From AC-37 sp036389295 (lineage in GTDB: Bacteria; Actinomycetota; Thermoleophilia; Solirubrobacterales; Thermoleophilaceae), in assembly GCA_036389295.1 (NCBI GenBank), contig DASVQB010000039.1, positions 1 to 64,000 of the forward strand: a stretch of 64,000 nt of DNA. Reading direction: 5' to 3'. Each line of letters starts with the position of its first letter. The first letter of the stretch is position 1. The notes under the pieces are model-generated. The model ran no database searches, had not been told where the DNA came from, and saw only the letters and a list, made by a program, of their open reading frames with translations. Position numbers and translations under genes: made by a program. Shown here one piece after another: positions 26,659 through 35,857 of this stretch.

Positions 26659-27943
26659 GCCGCGCCAGGGCCAGGCCCGCCAGGACTACCAGGGCCAGGT
26701 CCGCCGGGTGGCGGAAGCGGGTGTAGCCGTATGCCGTGACGCTCACGATCGTCACGAGCGCCACCGGCGTCAGCAGCACCCAGAGCGGGCCGCCTCGGCG
26801 GCGGAGCGCGATCGCGCCGGCGACCGCCAGCGGGAGCAGCAGGAAATAGACCGCCGCCCCGAGGCGCTCCATCGTCGGGTCGCGGCCCTCGGCGAGGTCG
26901 ACCTGGCGGTCCGGCTGCCACAGGTCCCAGGTCCGGAGGAGGCGGACCGGGATCACGACCGTCACCAGGCGGCCGGCGTGGTCGCCGGCGTGGTCGAGGC
27001 CCTCGTCGCGCCAGGTCGCGGACTGCCTCGCCTCGTTCGGGTCCCGCAGCGGCGAGCGGCAGTCGACCCGCCAGAACCCGAGGTCGCGGCCGTGGTAGGC
27101 GCGGTCGCAGTTGGCGCCGGTGAGGACGGTGCCGTCGTTGGTCGACGTCAGGACCGGGCGGTCGAAGGTCGTCCAGTTGCGGACGAGCCACGGGGCGAGC
27201 ACGAGGACGGTCGCCGCGACGGCGGCGACCGCGAGCGCGAGGCCGCGGCGGCGGGCGGGCGCCGAGGCCGCGGCCCCGCCCGCGAGGCCGCGGCGGCCGG
27301 GCGGCCGCGCCGCCGCCCAGGCCGCTGGCAGCGCGAGCAGCGGCACGAGCAGCAGCCCCTCGCCGCGGGTCAGCGCCGCCAGGCCGACCGCCGCCCCGAG
27401 CCACGCCGCGCGGGCGGGCGCCGGGCGCTCGAGGAGCCGCAGCGCCGCCAGCAGCCCCAGCGCCACCCACAGGCCGAACAGCGTCTCGCTCATCAGCGAC
27501 CCGTCGGCCGCGATCAGCAGCGGGTGCGCCGCGGCGATCGCCGCCACCGCGAGGCCCGCCCGCTCGCCGCCCACGCGGCGTCCGATCAGGGCGAGCACCG
27601 CCACGACGGCCACCCCGACCGGCACCCCCACGAGCCGGTGCGCCAGCAGGCCGTTGCCGCCCAGCTTCGACCCGCCGGCCAGCAGCAGCGGCCACAGCGG
27701 CGGGTGCTCGGCGGTCGGCGCCGTCCGGCCGAGCTGCTCGAGGCGGAACGGCGAGACGAAGCCGTGCCCGTCCGCGATCAGGTTGGCGAGCTGGTGGTAG
27801 AAGACGAAGTCGCCGGCCGGGCCGGGGCTGAGCTCGTTCCCGGCCACCGCGATCGTGTAGAGCAGTCGCACGGCGAGCGCCCCGGCGAGGATCGCGGCAA
27901 GCGCGCGGAGGAACGCGGGCGAGGGCCGGCCCGGCCCCGTCAC
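26582..27943 (-). CDS. GT39-like polytopic glycosyltransferase
   Basis: The 453-residue membrane protein has about ten hydrophobic segments. The first helix is followed by ELSPGPAGDFVFYHQLANLIADGHG, with an acidic residue in external loop 1. TAEHPPLWPLLLAG follows, as in Pmt/ArnT-type GT-C enzymes that use polyprenyl-phosphate sugars. External residues around TSTNDGTVLTGANC and CDRAYHGRDLGFW form a large extracytoplasmic loop. The GTG start overlaps the stop of the upstream membrane gene (GTGA). It is the third gene of a leftward cluster with two tandem paralogues. Confidence 0.8.
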   Translation of the reverse strand: MTGPGRPSPAFLRALAAILAGALAVRLLYTIAVAGNELSPGPAGDFVFYHQLANLIADGHGFVSPFRLEQLGRTAPTAEHPPLWPLLLAGGSKLGGNGLLAHRLVGVPVGVAVVAVLALIGRRVGGERAGLAVAAIAAAHPLLIAADGSLMSETLFGLWVALGLLAALRLLERPAPARAAWLGAAVGLAALTRGEGLLLVPLLALPAAWAAARPPGRRGLAGGAAASAPARRRGLALAVAAVAATVLVLAPWLVRNWTTFDRPVLTSTNDGTVLTGANCDRAYHGRDLGFWRVDCRSPLRDPNEARQSATWRDEGLDHAGDHAGRLVTVVIPVRLLRTWDLWQPDRQVDLAEGRDPTMERLGAAVYFLLLPLAVAGAIALRRRGGPLWVLLTPVALVTIVSVTAYGYTRFRHPADLALVVLAGLALARLSGAANAARAGGGCRSGAAGRSTRP

Positions 27944-29535
27944 GACGGCGTCCGCAGCTCGTAGACCCGCGCGCAGCCGAACCGCCGCACGCGCTCGACC
28001 AGCGGCCCGAGCGCGGGGCGCAGGTCCCGCCGCACCTCGCAGTCCTGGAGCAGGAAGGCGGCGCGCGTGGACCGCACCAGCGCGCGGACCCGCGCCGGCG
28101 CGAGCCGCGCCCCGAAGAGGGCCTCGGTCTCCGCCACCCGGCGCTCGAAGTCGGGGGTCCAGGACTGGTGCCCCACGTACGTCCGGCGCCCGGTGAACCC
28201 CGGCACCGCCGCCCCGAGGTACACGCGCGAGAGGACCGGTCCGCCGCGCGGCGAGCGGTCGAGGTAAGCGAGGGCGTCGGCCTCGCCGTCGCGCAGGTAG
28301 TGCGGCGCCCCGCCGCCGTCGATCCCCTCGCGGAGCTCGTCGACCGCGTGGGCGAGACCGGGAACGGTGAGCGCCAGCACCGCGGCCGCGGCGAGCCCCG
28401 TCCACGCTCGGCCGCGCAGGCCGGCGCGGAGCCGCTCGGCCGAGCGGACCGCCAGCACGGCCAGCGGGATCGTCATCCCCGACAGGACGTTGAAGAAGAA
28501 CGACCGGTCGAGCAGCGCGTAGACGACCAGCGTCGCCACCGGCCAGGCGAGCAGCATGCGCTCGCCCGCCGAACGCGGCGCGCCTCGCCAGGCACCCGCC
28601 GCGGCGAGCAGCACGAGCGGCGCCAGCGCGAGCGCGAGCCAGCCCCAGTAGTGCGGGACCCCGAGCTCCTCGCGCCCGGCCCGCCAGGCGGTGTCGGTCC
28701 GGGAGAGGACGGCGAAGTAGGCGAGCGGCGCGGCCGTGGCGAGGACCGGGACGGCGAGCGCGAGCCGGCGGCGCCCCCAATGCTCGCCGCCGGCGCCGGC
28801 CGGCCGCCGCACGAGGTCGAGCAGGGCGACCGCTCCCACGACCGCCAGCAGCACGAGCCCCTGCCACGGGTGCACCCACGACACGGCGAGCCCCGCCGCC
28901 GCGGCGCCGGCCGCGTAGAGGCGCGCGGGGCGGGCGGCGGGCTCCACCAGCCGCTCCGCGCACAGCAGGAACACCGGCATCAGGCCGACCGCGATCGCCG
29001 TCTGCACGTAGCCCCACAGGTACGTCGCGGGCGAGAGCTCGTAGCCGAGCAGGTCGCCGATCGACTTGCCGGTGTCGGACCCGACGCCGGTCCACGCCAT
29101 CAGCGGCGCCGACGGCGGGAAGAAGAACAGCGCGAGCGCGAGCGCCGCGACGCGCGCGCCGCGCCCGTCCACGAACCGCCGCACGTAGGCCGCGCAGCCG
29201 GCGAGCAGGACCGCCACGCAGATCGGCTTCCACAGGAGGAACGCGAGCTGCACGCTCGCCCCGGCCCGCCACGCGAGCCCCGACAGGAGCCACATCGGCT
29301 GGAGGTAGACGGCGTCGTCGTGGGCGAGGTCGAAGCGGTTCGCGACCAGGCCGTGCTCCCCCGCGTCGCGGATCCACGCCATGTACTGGAGGTGGTCGAG
29401 CGCCCCGATCCCGTCGACGCCGCTGAGCGAGCCGCCGTTCGCGGCCAGGTGGACGAGCCCCGCCGCGAGCGGGACGAGCGACCACGCCGCGAGCACGCCG
29501 AGCAGGGCGCCCTCGCCGAGGCCGAGCCGCCTCAC
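27940..29535 (-). CDS. Large polytopic membrane protein, tandem paralogue B
   Basis: The 531-residue product has about eleven membrane segments and a soluble C-terminal domain of roughly 130 residues ending RRFGCARVYELR. It shares with its upstream neighbour: DHLQYMAWIRDAGEHGLV, NRFDLAHD, LQPMWLLSG, ELSPATYLWGY, VSWVHPWQGLVLLAV, LSRTDTAWRAGRE, LLDRSFFF and YVGHQSWTPDF. The layout (acidic loop 1, many helices, C-terminal domain) suggests a GT-C glycosyltransferase, but I cannot name the family. The GTG start overlaps the stop of the upstream paralogue. Confidence 0.7.
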   Translation of the reverse strand: MRRLGLGEGALLGVLAAWSLVPLAAGLVHLAANGGSLSGVDGIGALDHLQYMAWIRDAGEHGLVANRFDLAHDDAVYLQPMWLLSGLAWRAGASVQLAFLLWKPICVAVLLAGCAAYVRRFVDGRGARVAALALALFFFPPSAPLMAWTGVGSDTGKSIGDLLGYELSPATYLWGYVQTAIAVGLMPVFLLCAERLVEPAARPARLYAAGAAAAGLAVSWVHPWQGLVLLAVVGAVALLDLVRRPAGAGGEHWGRRRLALAVPVLATAAPLAYFAVLSRTDTAWRAGREELGVPHYWGWLALALAPLVLLAAAGAWRGAPRSAGERMLLAWPVATLVVYALLDRSFFFNVLSGMTIPLAVLAVRSAERLRAGLRGRAWTGLAAAAVLALTVPGLAHAVDELREGIDGGGAPHYLRDGEADALAYLDRSPRGGPVLSRVYLGAAVPGFTGRRTYVGHQSWTPDFERRVAETEALFGARLAPARVRALVRSTRAAFLLQDCEVRRDLRPALGPLVERVRRFGCARVYELRTPS

Positions 29536-31115
29536 GACGCGGGCCCCAGCTCGTACACCGTCGCGCAGCCGAACCGCCGCACGCGCACGACGAGCGACCC
29601 GAGCACCGGCCGCAGGTCGCGCCGGCGGTCGCAGTCGGACACCGCGAGCCGCGCCCGCGAGCGGCGCACGAGCGCCCTCGCATCGGCCGGGGACAGCCGC
29701 CCGTCGAACAGCGGCTCGACCTCCCCGTAGCGGCGGTCGAACGACGGCGTCCAGGACGGGTGCCCCACGTAAACCGCCCGGCCGGCGTGCCCGGGCACCG
29801 CCTCGGCGAGCCGGAACCGCGCGAGCACCGGCGCCTCGCCCCCCGGGGCCGAGTCGAGGTGCTCGAGCGCGCGGGCCTCGCCCTCGCGCAGGTAGTAGGC
29901 TGCGTTGTCGCTCCGCTGCGCGTCGCGCAGCTTGCGCGCCTCGTAGACCATCCCCGGCAGCACCAGCAGCGCGGCCGCCCCGGCCGCGAGCGCGGGCCGG
30001 CCGAGCCGCCGCGGCAGCCGCACCCGCACGGCCAGGACGGCCAGCGGCAGCGTCGCGCCGGCCACGGCGTGGAAGAAGAACGAGCGGTCGAGGAGCAGGT
30101 ATACGGCGACCGTCGCGACCGGCCACGCGACCAGCACCCGCTCCTGGAGGTCCAGGGGCGGGCCCCCGCGCCGCTGCCAGAGCGCCGCCGCCGCGGGCAC
30201 CGCGAGCGGCGCGAGCGCCAGCAGCAGCCAGCCGAGGTGGTGCGGCGCGTCCACCGCCTCGCGGCCGACGCGCCACGCGGTGTCGGTCCGCGCGAGCGCC
30301 CAGTAGTAGACGAGCGGCGCCGCCGCGGCCGCCGCCGGCGCGGCGAGCCGCCGGTACGCGCGCGCCCCCCGCCCCCACGCCGCCACCGCGGCCGTCACCG
30401 CCAGCAGCACGAGCCCCTGCCACGGATGGAGCCACGAGACCAGCAGGCCGGCCCCGCCCGCGGCGAGCGCGGGCCTCCCCCACCCGCCGCGGTCGCCCGC
30501 CGCGACCACGCGCTCGGCCGCCAGCACGTACACCGGCATCAGCCCGAGCGCGAGCGAGGTGTGGAAGTACCCCCACGTGGACATCGCCGGGGACAGCTCG
30601 AACGTGAACTGGTCGCTCGCCCGCCGGCCGAGCTCGGACCCGGCGTCGAGCCACTCCGTCAACGGGCCCGGCGGCGCGAAGTAGAGGAGCGCGAGCGCGA
30701 GGGCCGCGAGCCGGAGCGCCGGGGACCCGCCGGACACGGTCCGCCGCACGTACGCCAGGTACCCCCCGAACAGCACCCCGACCGCGACCGGCTTCCACGC
30801 GAGGAACGCCGCCTGCACGGGCAGGCCCAGCCGCCAGAGCGCCCCCGACACCACCCACATCGGCTGGAGGAACACGGCCGGCTCGTCGGCCACGTCGAAG
30901 CGGTTCTCGACCAGCGCGTGCTCGCCGGCCGCGCGGATCCACGCGAGGTACTGGTAGTGGTCCGGCACCCCAACCCCGTCCCCGCCGCCGAGCACGCCGC
31001 CGAACCGCCACACGTGCACGAGGCCGGAGACGAGCGGCACGAGCGACCACGCCGCCAGTGCGGCGAGCACCGCGAGCTCGCCGCGCTCGAGCCGCGCTCT
31101 GCCCGAGGGTTCCAC
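29532..31115 (-). CDS. Large polytopic membrane protein, tandem paralogue A
   Basis: The 527-residue paralogue of the following gene has the same order of motifs: DHYQYLAWIRAAGEHALV, NRFDVADE, LQPMWVVSG, ELSPAMSTWGY, VSWLHPWQGLVLLAV, RTDTAWRVGRE, LLDRSFFF, YVGHPSWTPSF and RRFGCATVYELG. It appears to have arisen by tandem duplication. I take the GTG at 31115 as start, since its paralogue begins similarly close to the first helix; a TTG at 31133 is in frame. It diverges from the corA region, and the shared space is under 30 bases. Confidence 0.7.
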   Translation of the reverse strand: MEPSGRARLERGELAVLAALAAWSLVPLVSGLVHVWRFGGVLGGGDGVGVPDHYQYLAWIRAAGEHALVENRFDVADEPAVFLQPMWVVSGALWRLGLPVQAAFLAWKPVAVGVLFGGYLAYVRRTVSGGSPALRLAALALALLYFAPPGPLTEWLDAGSELGRRASDQFTFELSPAMSTWGYFHTSLALGLMPVYVLAAERVVAAGDRGGWGRPALAAGGAGLLVSWLHPWQGLVLLAVTAAVAAWGRGARAYRRLAAPAAAAAAPLVYYWALARTDTAWRVGREAVDAPHHLGWLLLALAPLAVPAAAALWQRRGGPPLDLQERVLVAWPVATVAVYLLLDRSFFFHAVAGATLPLAVLAVRVRLPRRLGRPALAAGAAALLVLPGMVYEARKLRDAQRSDNAAYYLREGEARALEHLDSAPGGEAPVLARFRLAEAVPGHAGRAVYVGHPSWTPSFDRRYGEVEPLFDGRLSPADARALVRRSRARLAVSDCDRRRDLRPVLGSLVVRVRRFGCATVYELGPAS

Positions 31116-31124
31116 CTGCCGTCG

Positions 31125-31138
31125 TAGAATCAAGGGCG
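31125..31138 (+). promoter_or_regulatory. Probable -10 box for the corA transcript
   Basis: TAGAAT at 31125-31130 is close to the consensus -10, and an ATG follows after 8 bases (31139). No convincing -35 is seen. If used, the transcript would begin at or near that ATG, which opens a 39-codon reading frame overlapping the corA start in another frame. Confidence 0.45.
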
Positions 31139-31175
31139 ATGACCGTACTGACCGACGACCCCCTCAGTCCGGGCC

Positions 31176-32174
31176 ATGCCGAACCTCCCCAAGCCGAGGC
31201 TGAGGAGCAGGTCGCGCGCGCGGGTCGACGGCCACGCGCCCGCGCAGCAGCCGCCTGAGCCGCGGGTCGAGGTCGTCGAGCACGGCGGCCTGCGCTGGAT
31301 CAACATCGAGCGCCCCGGCCCGACCGACCGCGCGTGGCTCGAGGAGCACTTCGAGTTCCACCCGCTCGACTACGAGGACATCGCCTCGCGGAACCAGCGG
31401 CCGAAGCTCGACGAGTACCCCGACTACCTCTTCATCGTCCTGCACTTCCCGGTGTTCGACAAGTCGGTCGGGCGGCTCAACGCGGGCGAGCTCGACATCT
31501 TCGTCGGGCCGGACTTCCTGATCACGCTGCCGAACACCCCGCTCCACCCCGTGGAGTACCTGTTCGAGCGCTGCCGCGCCTCCGAGGAGACGCGCGAGCA
31601 GCTGTTCTCGAAGGGCTCGGGGTACCTGCTCTACAAGATCGTCGACGACTCGTTCGACTACTGCTTCCCGATGCTCCGCAAGATGGGGAACAAGCTCGAC
31701 ATGATCGAGGAGGAGATCTTCGAGGGGCGCTCCGAGGAGATCGTTCGCGACATCTCCAACGTCAAGCAGGAGATCATCAACTTCCGCAAGATCGTCCGCC
31801 CGCAGCGCCCGGTCCTGCGCGACCTCGAGAAGACCAAGCAGCGCTTCCTCGCCGAGGACTTCGAGATCTACTTCGACGACGTCGTCGACGCGTCCGAGCG
31901 GATCTGGGACATGCTCGAGAACTACAAGGAGATCGTGGAGGCGCTCGAGGACACGAATGAGTCGGTGATCTCGCACCGGGTCAACGACATCCTCCGGGTG
32001 CTCACGGCGTTCAGCGTGATCGTCCTGCCGCTGACCCTGCTGGCGAGCCTGTGGGGGATGAACGTCGGCGTGCCCGGCGAGGGCGACATCGCGGCGTTCT
32101 GGATCGTCGTCGGCGCGATGGTCGGGCTGCTCGTCGGCATGCTCGGCTACTTCAGGCACCGCGGCTGGCTCTGA
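31176..32174 (+). CDS. corA: CorA-family magnesium/divalent metal transporter
   Basis: The 332-residue protein has a long cytosolic alpha/beta N-terminal domain (LDYEDIASRNQRPKLDEYPD, then SGYLLYKIVDDSFDYCFP). It has two C-terminal membrane helices, the first ending in the signature YGMN-type motif SLWGMNVGVPGEGD. It should form a pentameric channel for Mg2+ or other divalent cations. The ATG at 31176 has no ribosome site; conservation begins around residue 30 (VVEHGGLRWINIE), so the true start is uncertain. A short frame at 31139-31258 precedes and overlaps it. Confidence 0.88.
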   Translation: MPNLPKPRLRSRSRARVDGHAPAQQPPEPRVEVVEHGGLRWINIERPGPTDRAWLEEHFEFHPLDYEDIASRNQRPKLDEYPDYLFIVLHFPVFDKSVGRLNAGELDIFVGPDFLITLPNTPLHPVEYLFERCRASEETREQLFSKGSGYLLYKIVDDSFDYCFPMLRKMGNKLDMIEEEIFEGRSEEIVRDISNVKQEIINFRKIVRPQRPVLRDLEKTKQRFLAEDFEIYFDDVVDASERIWDMLENYKEIVEALEDTNESVISHRVNDILRVLTAFSVIVLPLTLLASLWGMNVGVPGEGDIAAFWIVVGAMVGLLVGMLGYFRHRGWL

Positions 32175-32178
32175 CCGG

Positions 32179-33045
32179 GTGAACGAGGCGGCGCAGCGCC
32201 CGCCGGGCGGGCAGACGGTGCTGGGCATCCCGGTCGAGCTCGTGAAGGCGGCGGGCGCCGGCCTCGGGCTGCTCGGGTTCGTCGTGCTCGTCGGCGGCGG
32301 GATCACCTGGGCGCGGTTCGACGCGGTCGGCCTGCCCGCCGACCAGGCGGTCTACGCGATCCCGAAGTTCGAGCTCGTGACCATCGGAGCCGTGGCGCTC
32401 GCGGGCTTCACCGTGCTCGCGCTGATCGTCAGCGCGCTGCTCTACCTGATCGACAGCCGCGACAGCGGGCACGCGCGCGTGCGGGCCGCGCTGGTCGCGA
32501 TCGCGGGCATCGAGGTCCTGGCGGTCTGGCTGCTCGACGCGCGCGGGTCGAACCTAGTCGCCGCGGCGGTGGCGGCGGTCGCGCTGGGCAGCCTCAGCGC
32601 GCTGGCGGTGGAGGCGTCCGACGGGAGCTTCCTCGCGATCGGGCTCCCGACCCTCGCCGCGATCGCGCTCTTCTGCTGCGTCGGCGCGTTCCTGGTCAAC
32701 CGCGAGGACCCGCAGGTCCAGCCGGTCGCGGTCCTGCTGAAGAGTGGCCGGACCGTCGAGGGCATATACGTCGCCCGCAACGACGACCGGATCCTGCTCG
32801 GGCGGATCGCGTTCGAGTGCGACGAGCGGAAGGGCGACCCCCAGCACCCGTGCCGGAGGGACGAGAAGACGCACATCGTCCACAGCGAGGGGCGGATGGT
32901 CGAGATCCCGCGCGACCAGGTGTCGAACTTCGCGGTCGGACCGCACCAGTCGATCGCCGACGCGCTGCCGCGGCTGATTCCGCTGGGCGTGGAGCTGGAG
33001 CTCGACCTCGGGCGGCCGCGGCCGGCTCAGACCAGCTCGCCGTAG
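32179..33045 (+). CDS. Four-helix membrane protein with soluble C-terminal domain, unknown function
   Basis: The 288-residue product has hydrophobic segments near residues 20-45, 70-95, 105-120 and 135-175. A soluble domain of about 110 residues follows (AVLLKSGRTVEGIYVARND, DEKTHIVHSEGRMVEIPRDQ). The latter looks like a small beta-barrel around a Lys/Arg-rich segment with two Cys (ECDERKGDPQHPCRR). I do not recognise the family. The GTG start lies four bases after the corA stop, so the two may be co-transcribed. The 3' end overlaps the convergent GT4 gene by 19 bases. Confidence 0.65.
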   Translation: MNEAAQRPPGGQTVLGIPVELVKAAGAGLGLLGFVVLVGGGITWARFDAVGLPADQAVYAIPKFELVTIGAVALAGFTVLALIVSALLYLIDSRDSGHARVRAALVAIAGIEVLAVWLLDARGSNLVAAAVAAVALGSLSALAVEASDGSFLAIGLPTLAAIALFCCVGAFLVNREDPQVQPVAVLLKSGRTVEGIYVARNDDRILLGRIAFECDERKGDPQHPCRRDEKTHIVHSEGRMVEIPRDQVSNFAVGPHQSIADALPRLIPLGVELELDLGRPRPAQTSSP

Positions 33046-34124
33046 AGGCGCAGGTACTCCTCCGCCATCCGGTCGGTCGAGAAGTCCGCCGCGCGGGCGC
33101 GGCAGGCCGTGGGCGTGGCCGGGTCGGTCGCCAGCTCGAGCGCCTCCAGGAGCGCCGTCGCGACGGCCCGCGGGTCGTCGCCCTCGAACAGGCGGCCGAC
33201 CGAGTCGCGGTCCACGACCTCCGGGATCGCGCCCCGGTCCGAGCCGACCACCGGCGTGCCGCACGCGAGCGCCTCGACCAGGACGAGCCCGAACGCCTCC
33301 CCCCACGAGGGCAGGGCGGAGACCCAGGCGCTGCGGTAGAGGTCCGCGAGCGCGGCGCGGTCGCCGCCCGGGTCGACCGGCTCGACGCCGTCGGCGGCCG
33401 CGAGACGCGGGTCGAGCGGGGCCTGGAGCAGGAGCCGCGCGCCCGGGCGCTCGCGGCGGACGACCGCGAACGCCTCGACCAGCAGCGGCACGCGCTTGGC
33501 CTCGACCGAGGCGTCGGCCATGCAGACGATCGTCGGCTGCTCGGCGCGGCGGCCGCCCGGCGCGAAGGCGTCGAGGTCGACGCCCGGGTGGATCACGCGC
33601 GCCTCGACGCCGAGCCAGCGGCGGAAGCCGTCCGCCGCGGTGCGGCTGATCGCGACCGTGGCGGCGGCCTCGCGCGCGGCGCGCCAGAGGATCTCCGGCC
33701 GGAGCCGGCGCTGGGCGATGCCGGTGCGCGTCGGCAGGCCGAGGAAGGTGAAGACCGACGGGCGGCCGGTGCGCCGCGACCAGCGGGCCGCCGCCAGGGC
33801 GTCCGGGCCGTGGACGGCGTGCGCGAGGTCGTCGTCGCCGCGGACGAGGCCCAGATAGCTGAACGGCACGTGTGTGAGGTGGTCCTCGAAGGCGCGCCGG
33901 CGGAGGCGGCCGTCGGGCGGGCGCCACGCGCGCTCGACCGGCAGGCCGTCCTCGACCGTGCTCGCCGGCCGGCCGGGGTGGCTCGTCAACAGGCGCGGCC
34001 GGTGGCCGCGGGCGATCAGCCCGTCCGCCAGCTCGCGCACGAGGCGCTCGCCGCCTCGCCGGACCTCGGGCCAGAAGGCGGGCGACAGGATCGCGACTCG
34101 CAGCGGCGTGCCGGCGCCGGTCAC
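33027..34124 (-). CDS. Glycosyltransferase family 4
   Basis: This 365-residue GT-B enzyme shows the acceptor-domain start RVAILSPAFWPEVRRGGERLV. The donor site has VIHPGVDLDAF, a KR pair in ASVEAKRVPLLVEAF, and the E-X7-E motif EAFGLVLVEALACGTPVV. It should act in the cytosol on a lipid-linked intermediate. The GTG start overlaps the stop of the upstream GT2 (GTGA), forming a two-gene leftward unit that is divergent from a methyltransferase gene. Confidence 0.9.
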   Translation of the reverse strand: MTGAGTPLRVAILSPAFWPEVRRGGERLVRELADGLIARGHRPRLLTSHPGRPASTVEDGLPVERAWRPPDGRLRRRAFEDHLTHVPFSYLGLVRGDDDLAHAVHGPDALAAARWSRRTGRPSVFTFLGLPTRTGIAQRRLRPEILWRAAREAAATVAISRTAADGFRRWLGVEARVIHPGVDLDAFAPGGRRAEQPTIVCMADASVEAKRVPLLVEAFAVVRRERPGARLLLQAPLDPRLAAADGVEPVDPGGDRAALADLYRSAWVSALPSWGEAFGLVLVEALACGTPVVGSDRGAIPEVVDRDSVGRLFEGDDPRAVATALLEALELATDPATPTACRARAADFSTDRMAEEYLRLYGELV

Positions 34125-35104
34125 AGGAGCAGGTTCCGCGCGCGCACGCTGCCGCGGACGAGCGCGGCGACCTCGGCGACGTCCACCGCCGTCCGGCCGG
34201 GCAGCTCGGCGAGCGCGCGCACCCGACCGCGCGGCCCGGTTCCGTACTCCTGCGGCAGCGCGTGGATCAGGTACGGCAGAGCGAGCAGCGCCCAGCGCGC
34301 GCCGCGGCGGCGGGCCAGCGCGGCGCCCGCGGCCGCCGGGCCGATCCAGACGTGCGTCCGCTTCCAGAAGACCCACAGCGGCAGGTCGCGGCGGAGCTCG
34401 GGGTTGCGCTCGACCATCGCCGGCAGGTCCTCCCAGCGGCGGGTCCCGCGGAGCTGCTCCCGAAGCGTCTGCGGGACCACCGCGTGGTAGGTGAGCACCT
34501 CCGGCGCGGCCACGTACGGGGCGCCGGCGCGGCGCGCCTTCGCGGCCAGCTCGGTGTCCTCGCCCGAGTCGAGGTCGTCCGGGAAGCCGCCCACGCGGTC
34601 GAGCAGCTCGCGCGGGTAGGCGATGTTGCACGACTGGGCCCACGGCTCGGGCGGGCGCACCCGGCGCGTGTGGGCGTGGGGCGCCGCGCGCTCGAGGTGG
34701 ACCTCGTCGGGGTCCGGCTCGGTGCGGCCCTGGACGACGGCGCCGGGGTGCCGCCGCGCGGCGGCGAGCGCGCGCTCGAGCCAGTACGAGGGCGGGCGGC
34801 AGTCGTCGTCGGTGAAGACCACCGTGGGCGCCCGGGTCGCGCGCCAGGCCGCGTTGCGCTTGGCGCCGGCCGTGCCCCAGTGGGGCGGGAACTCGATCGC
34901 GCTCAGGGTGCCGGCGTCCGCCAGCGGGTGCTCGGCAAGCAGCTCGGCGGTCTCCGGGCCGCGCGAGTCGTGGGCCACGACGACCTCGAACCGCTCCCGG
35001 TCCAGGGTCTGCTCCTCGAGCGCGTTCAGGAGCCACCGCAGCCGCAGCGGCCGGTCCCGGGTGGGGACGGCAACGGCGATCTCCGGGGCGCGCTCGTCGC
35101 TCAT
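34121..35104 (-). CDS. Glycosyltransferase family 2
   Basis: The 327-residue GT-A protein has IAVAVPTRDRPLRLRWLL, VVFTDDDCRPPSYWLE (the DXD region) and the late acceptor-site acidic pair SGEDTELAAKA. The C-terminal tail AALVRGSVRARNLLL matches that of two other GT2 enzymes here. The ATG is only 9 bases from an alternative ATG of the divergent methyltransferase gene. It is the first gene of a GT2-GT4 pair. Confidence 0.88.
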   Translation of the reverse strand: MSDERAPEIAVAVPTRDRPLRLRWLLNALEEQTLDRERFEVVVAHDSRGPETAELLAEHPLADAGTLSAIEFPPHWGTAGAKRNAAWRATRAPTVVFTDDDCRPPSYWLERALAAARRHPGAVVQGRTEPDPDEVHLERAAPHAHTRRVRPPEPWAQSCNIAYPRELLDRVGGFPDDLDSGEDTELAAKARRAGAPYVAAPEVLTYHAVVPQTLREQLRGTRRWEDLPAMVERNPELRRDLPLWVFWKRTHVWIGPAAAGAALARRRGARWALLALPYLIHALPQEYGTGPRGRVRALAELPGRTAVDVAEVAALVRGSVRARNLLL

Positions 35105-35146
35105 CGCGGCGCCATGATGGCGGAAGCCCGGGTTACCGTGTGGCCC

Positions 35147-35857
35147 GTGGAGCTGCTCGAGAGGGCCCGGGCGCGGGACTGGTACCACACGCTGGAGCTC
35201 GCGCCGGGCGAGGTGGTCGAGGGCTTCTTCGACCTCCGCCCCCACGTCGCGCGGTACGGGCTGCCCGAGCGGATGGACGGGATGCGGGCGCTCGACGTGG
35301 GGACGTGGGACGGGTTCTGGGCGTTCGAGATGGAGCGCCGCGGCGCCCGCGTGGTCGCCCTCGACCTCGACCGCGAGGAGGACCTCGACTGGCCGCCGCG
35401 CCTGCGCCCGGCGACGTTCTCGGACGAGCCGCGCGGAGCCGGGTTCGCGCTCGCGCGCGAGATCCTCGGGTCGTCGGTCGAGCGGGTCAGCTCGAGCGTG
35501 TACGACGCCTCGCCGTCCGAGCTCGGCGAGTTCGACCTCGTCCTGTGCGGCGCCGTGCTGATCCACCTCCGGGACCCGCTGCTCGCGCTGGAGCGGATCG
35601 CCGCGCTCTGCCGCGGCACGTTCGTCTCCGCCGAGCCGTACGACCGGCTCACCGGGCTGCTGCCGTTCGGGGTCGCCCGGTTCCGCGGCGGGCGCGACGC
35701 CGGCGTGGTGTTCTGGGAGCCGAGCCGGCGGACCTGGCGCCGGATGCTCCGGTACGCCGGCTTCGACCGCGTGGAGGAGCGGGCGCGGTTCACGGCGCGG
35801 GCCGCCGGCGGGCTGAGGGTGCCGCACGTGGTGCACCACGCGTCGCGCGCGGCGTGA
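35147..35857 (+). CDS. Class I SAM methyltransferase (CmoB/DUF1698-like)
   Basis: The 236-residue product has the SAM motif RALDVGTWDGFWAFEME, an acidic post-I residue in VVALDLDREED, and FDLVLCGAVLIHLRDP. The N-terminal WYHTLELAPGEVVEGFFDL resembles the CmoB-like methyltransferase subgroup. The substrate is probably a sugar or lipid-linked glycan, by context. I chose the GTG at 35147, 7 bases after TACCGT (35134-35139); an ATG at 35114 would add 11 residues. The stop overlaps the next GTG. Confidence 0.75.
   Translation: MELLERARARDWYHTLELAPGEVVEGFFDLRPHVARYGLPERMDGMRALDVGTWDGFWAFEMERRGARVVALDLDREEDLDWPPRLRPATFSDEPRGAGFALAREILGSSVERVSSSVYDASPSELGEFDLVLCGAVLIHLRDPLLALERIAALCRGTFVSAEPYDRLTGLLPFGVARFRGGRDAGVVFWEPSRRTWRRMLRYAGFDRVEERARFTARAAGGLRVPHVVHHASRAA

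Noticed and set aside
28168..29730. 520-codon plus-strand frame opposite the tandem membrane paralogues
   Set aside because: Both paralogues conserve motif blocks on the minus strand; the plus frame is Arg/Glu/Gln-rich shadow sequence.
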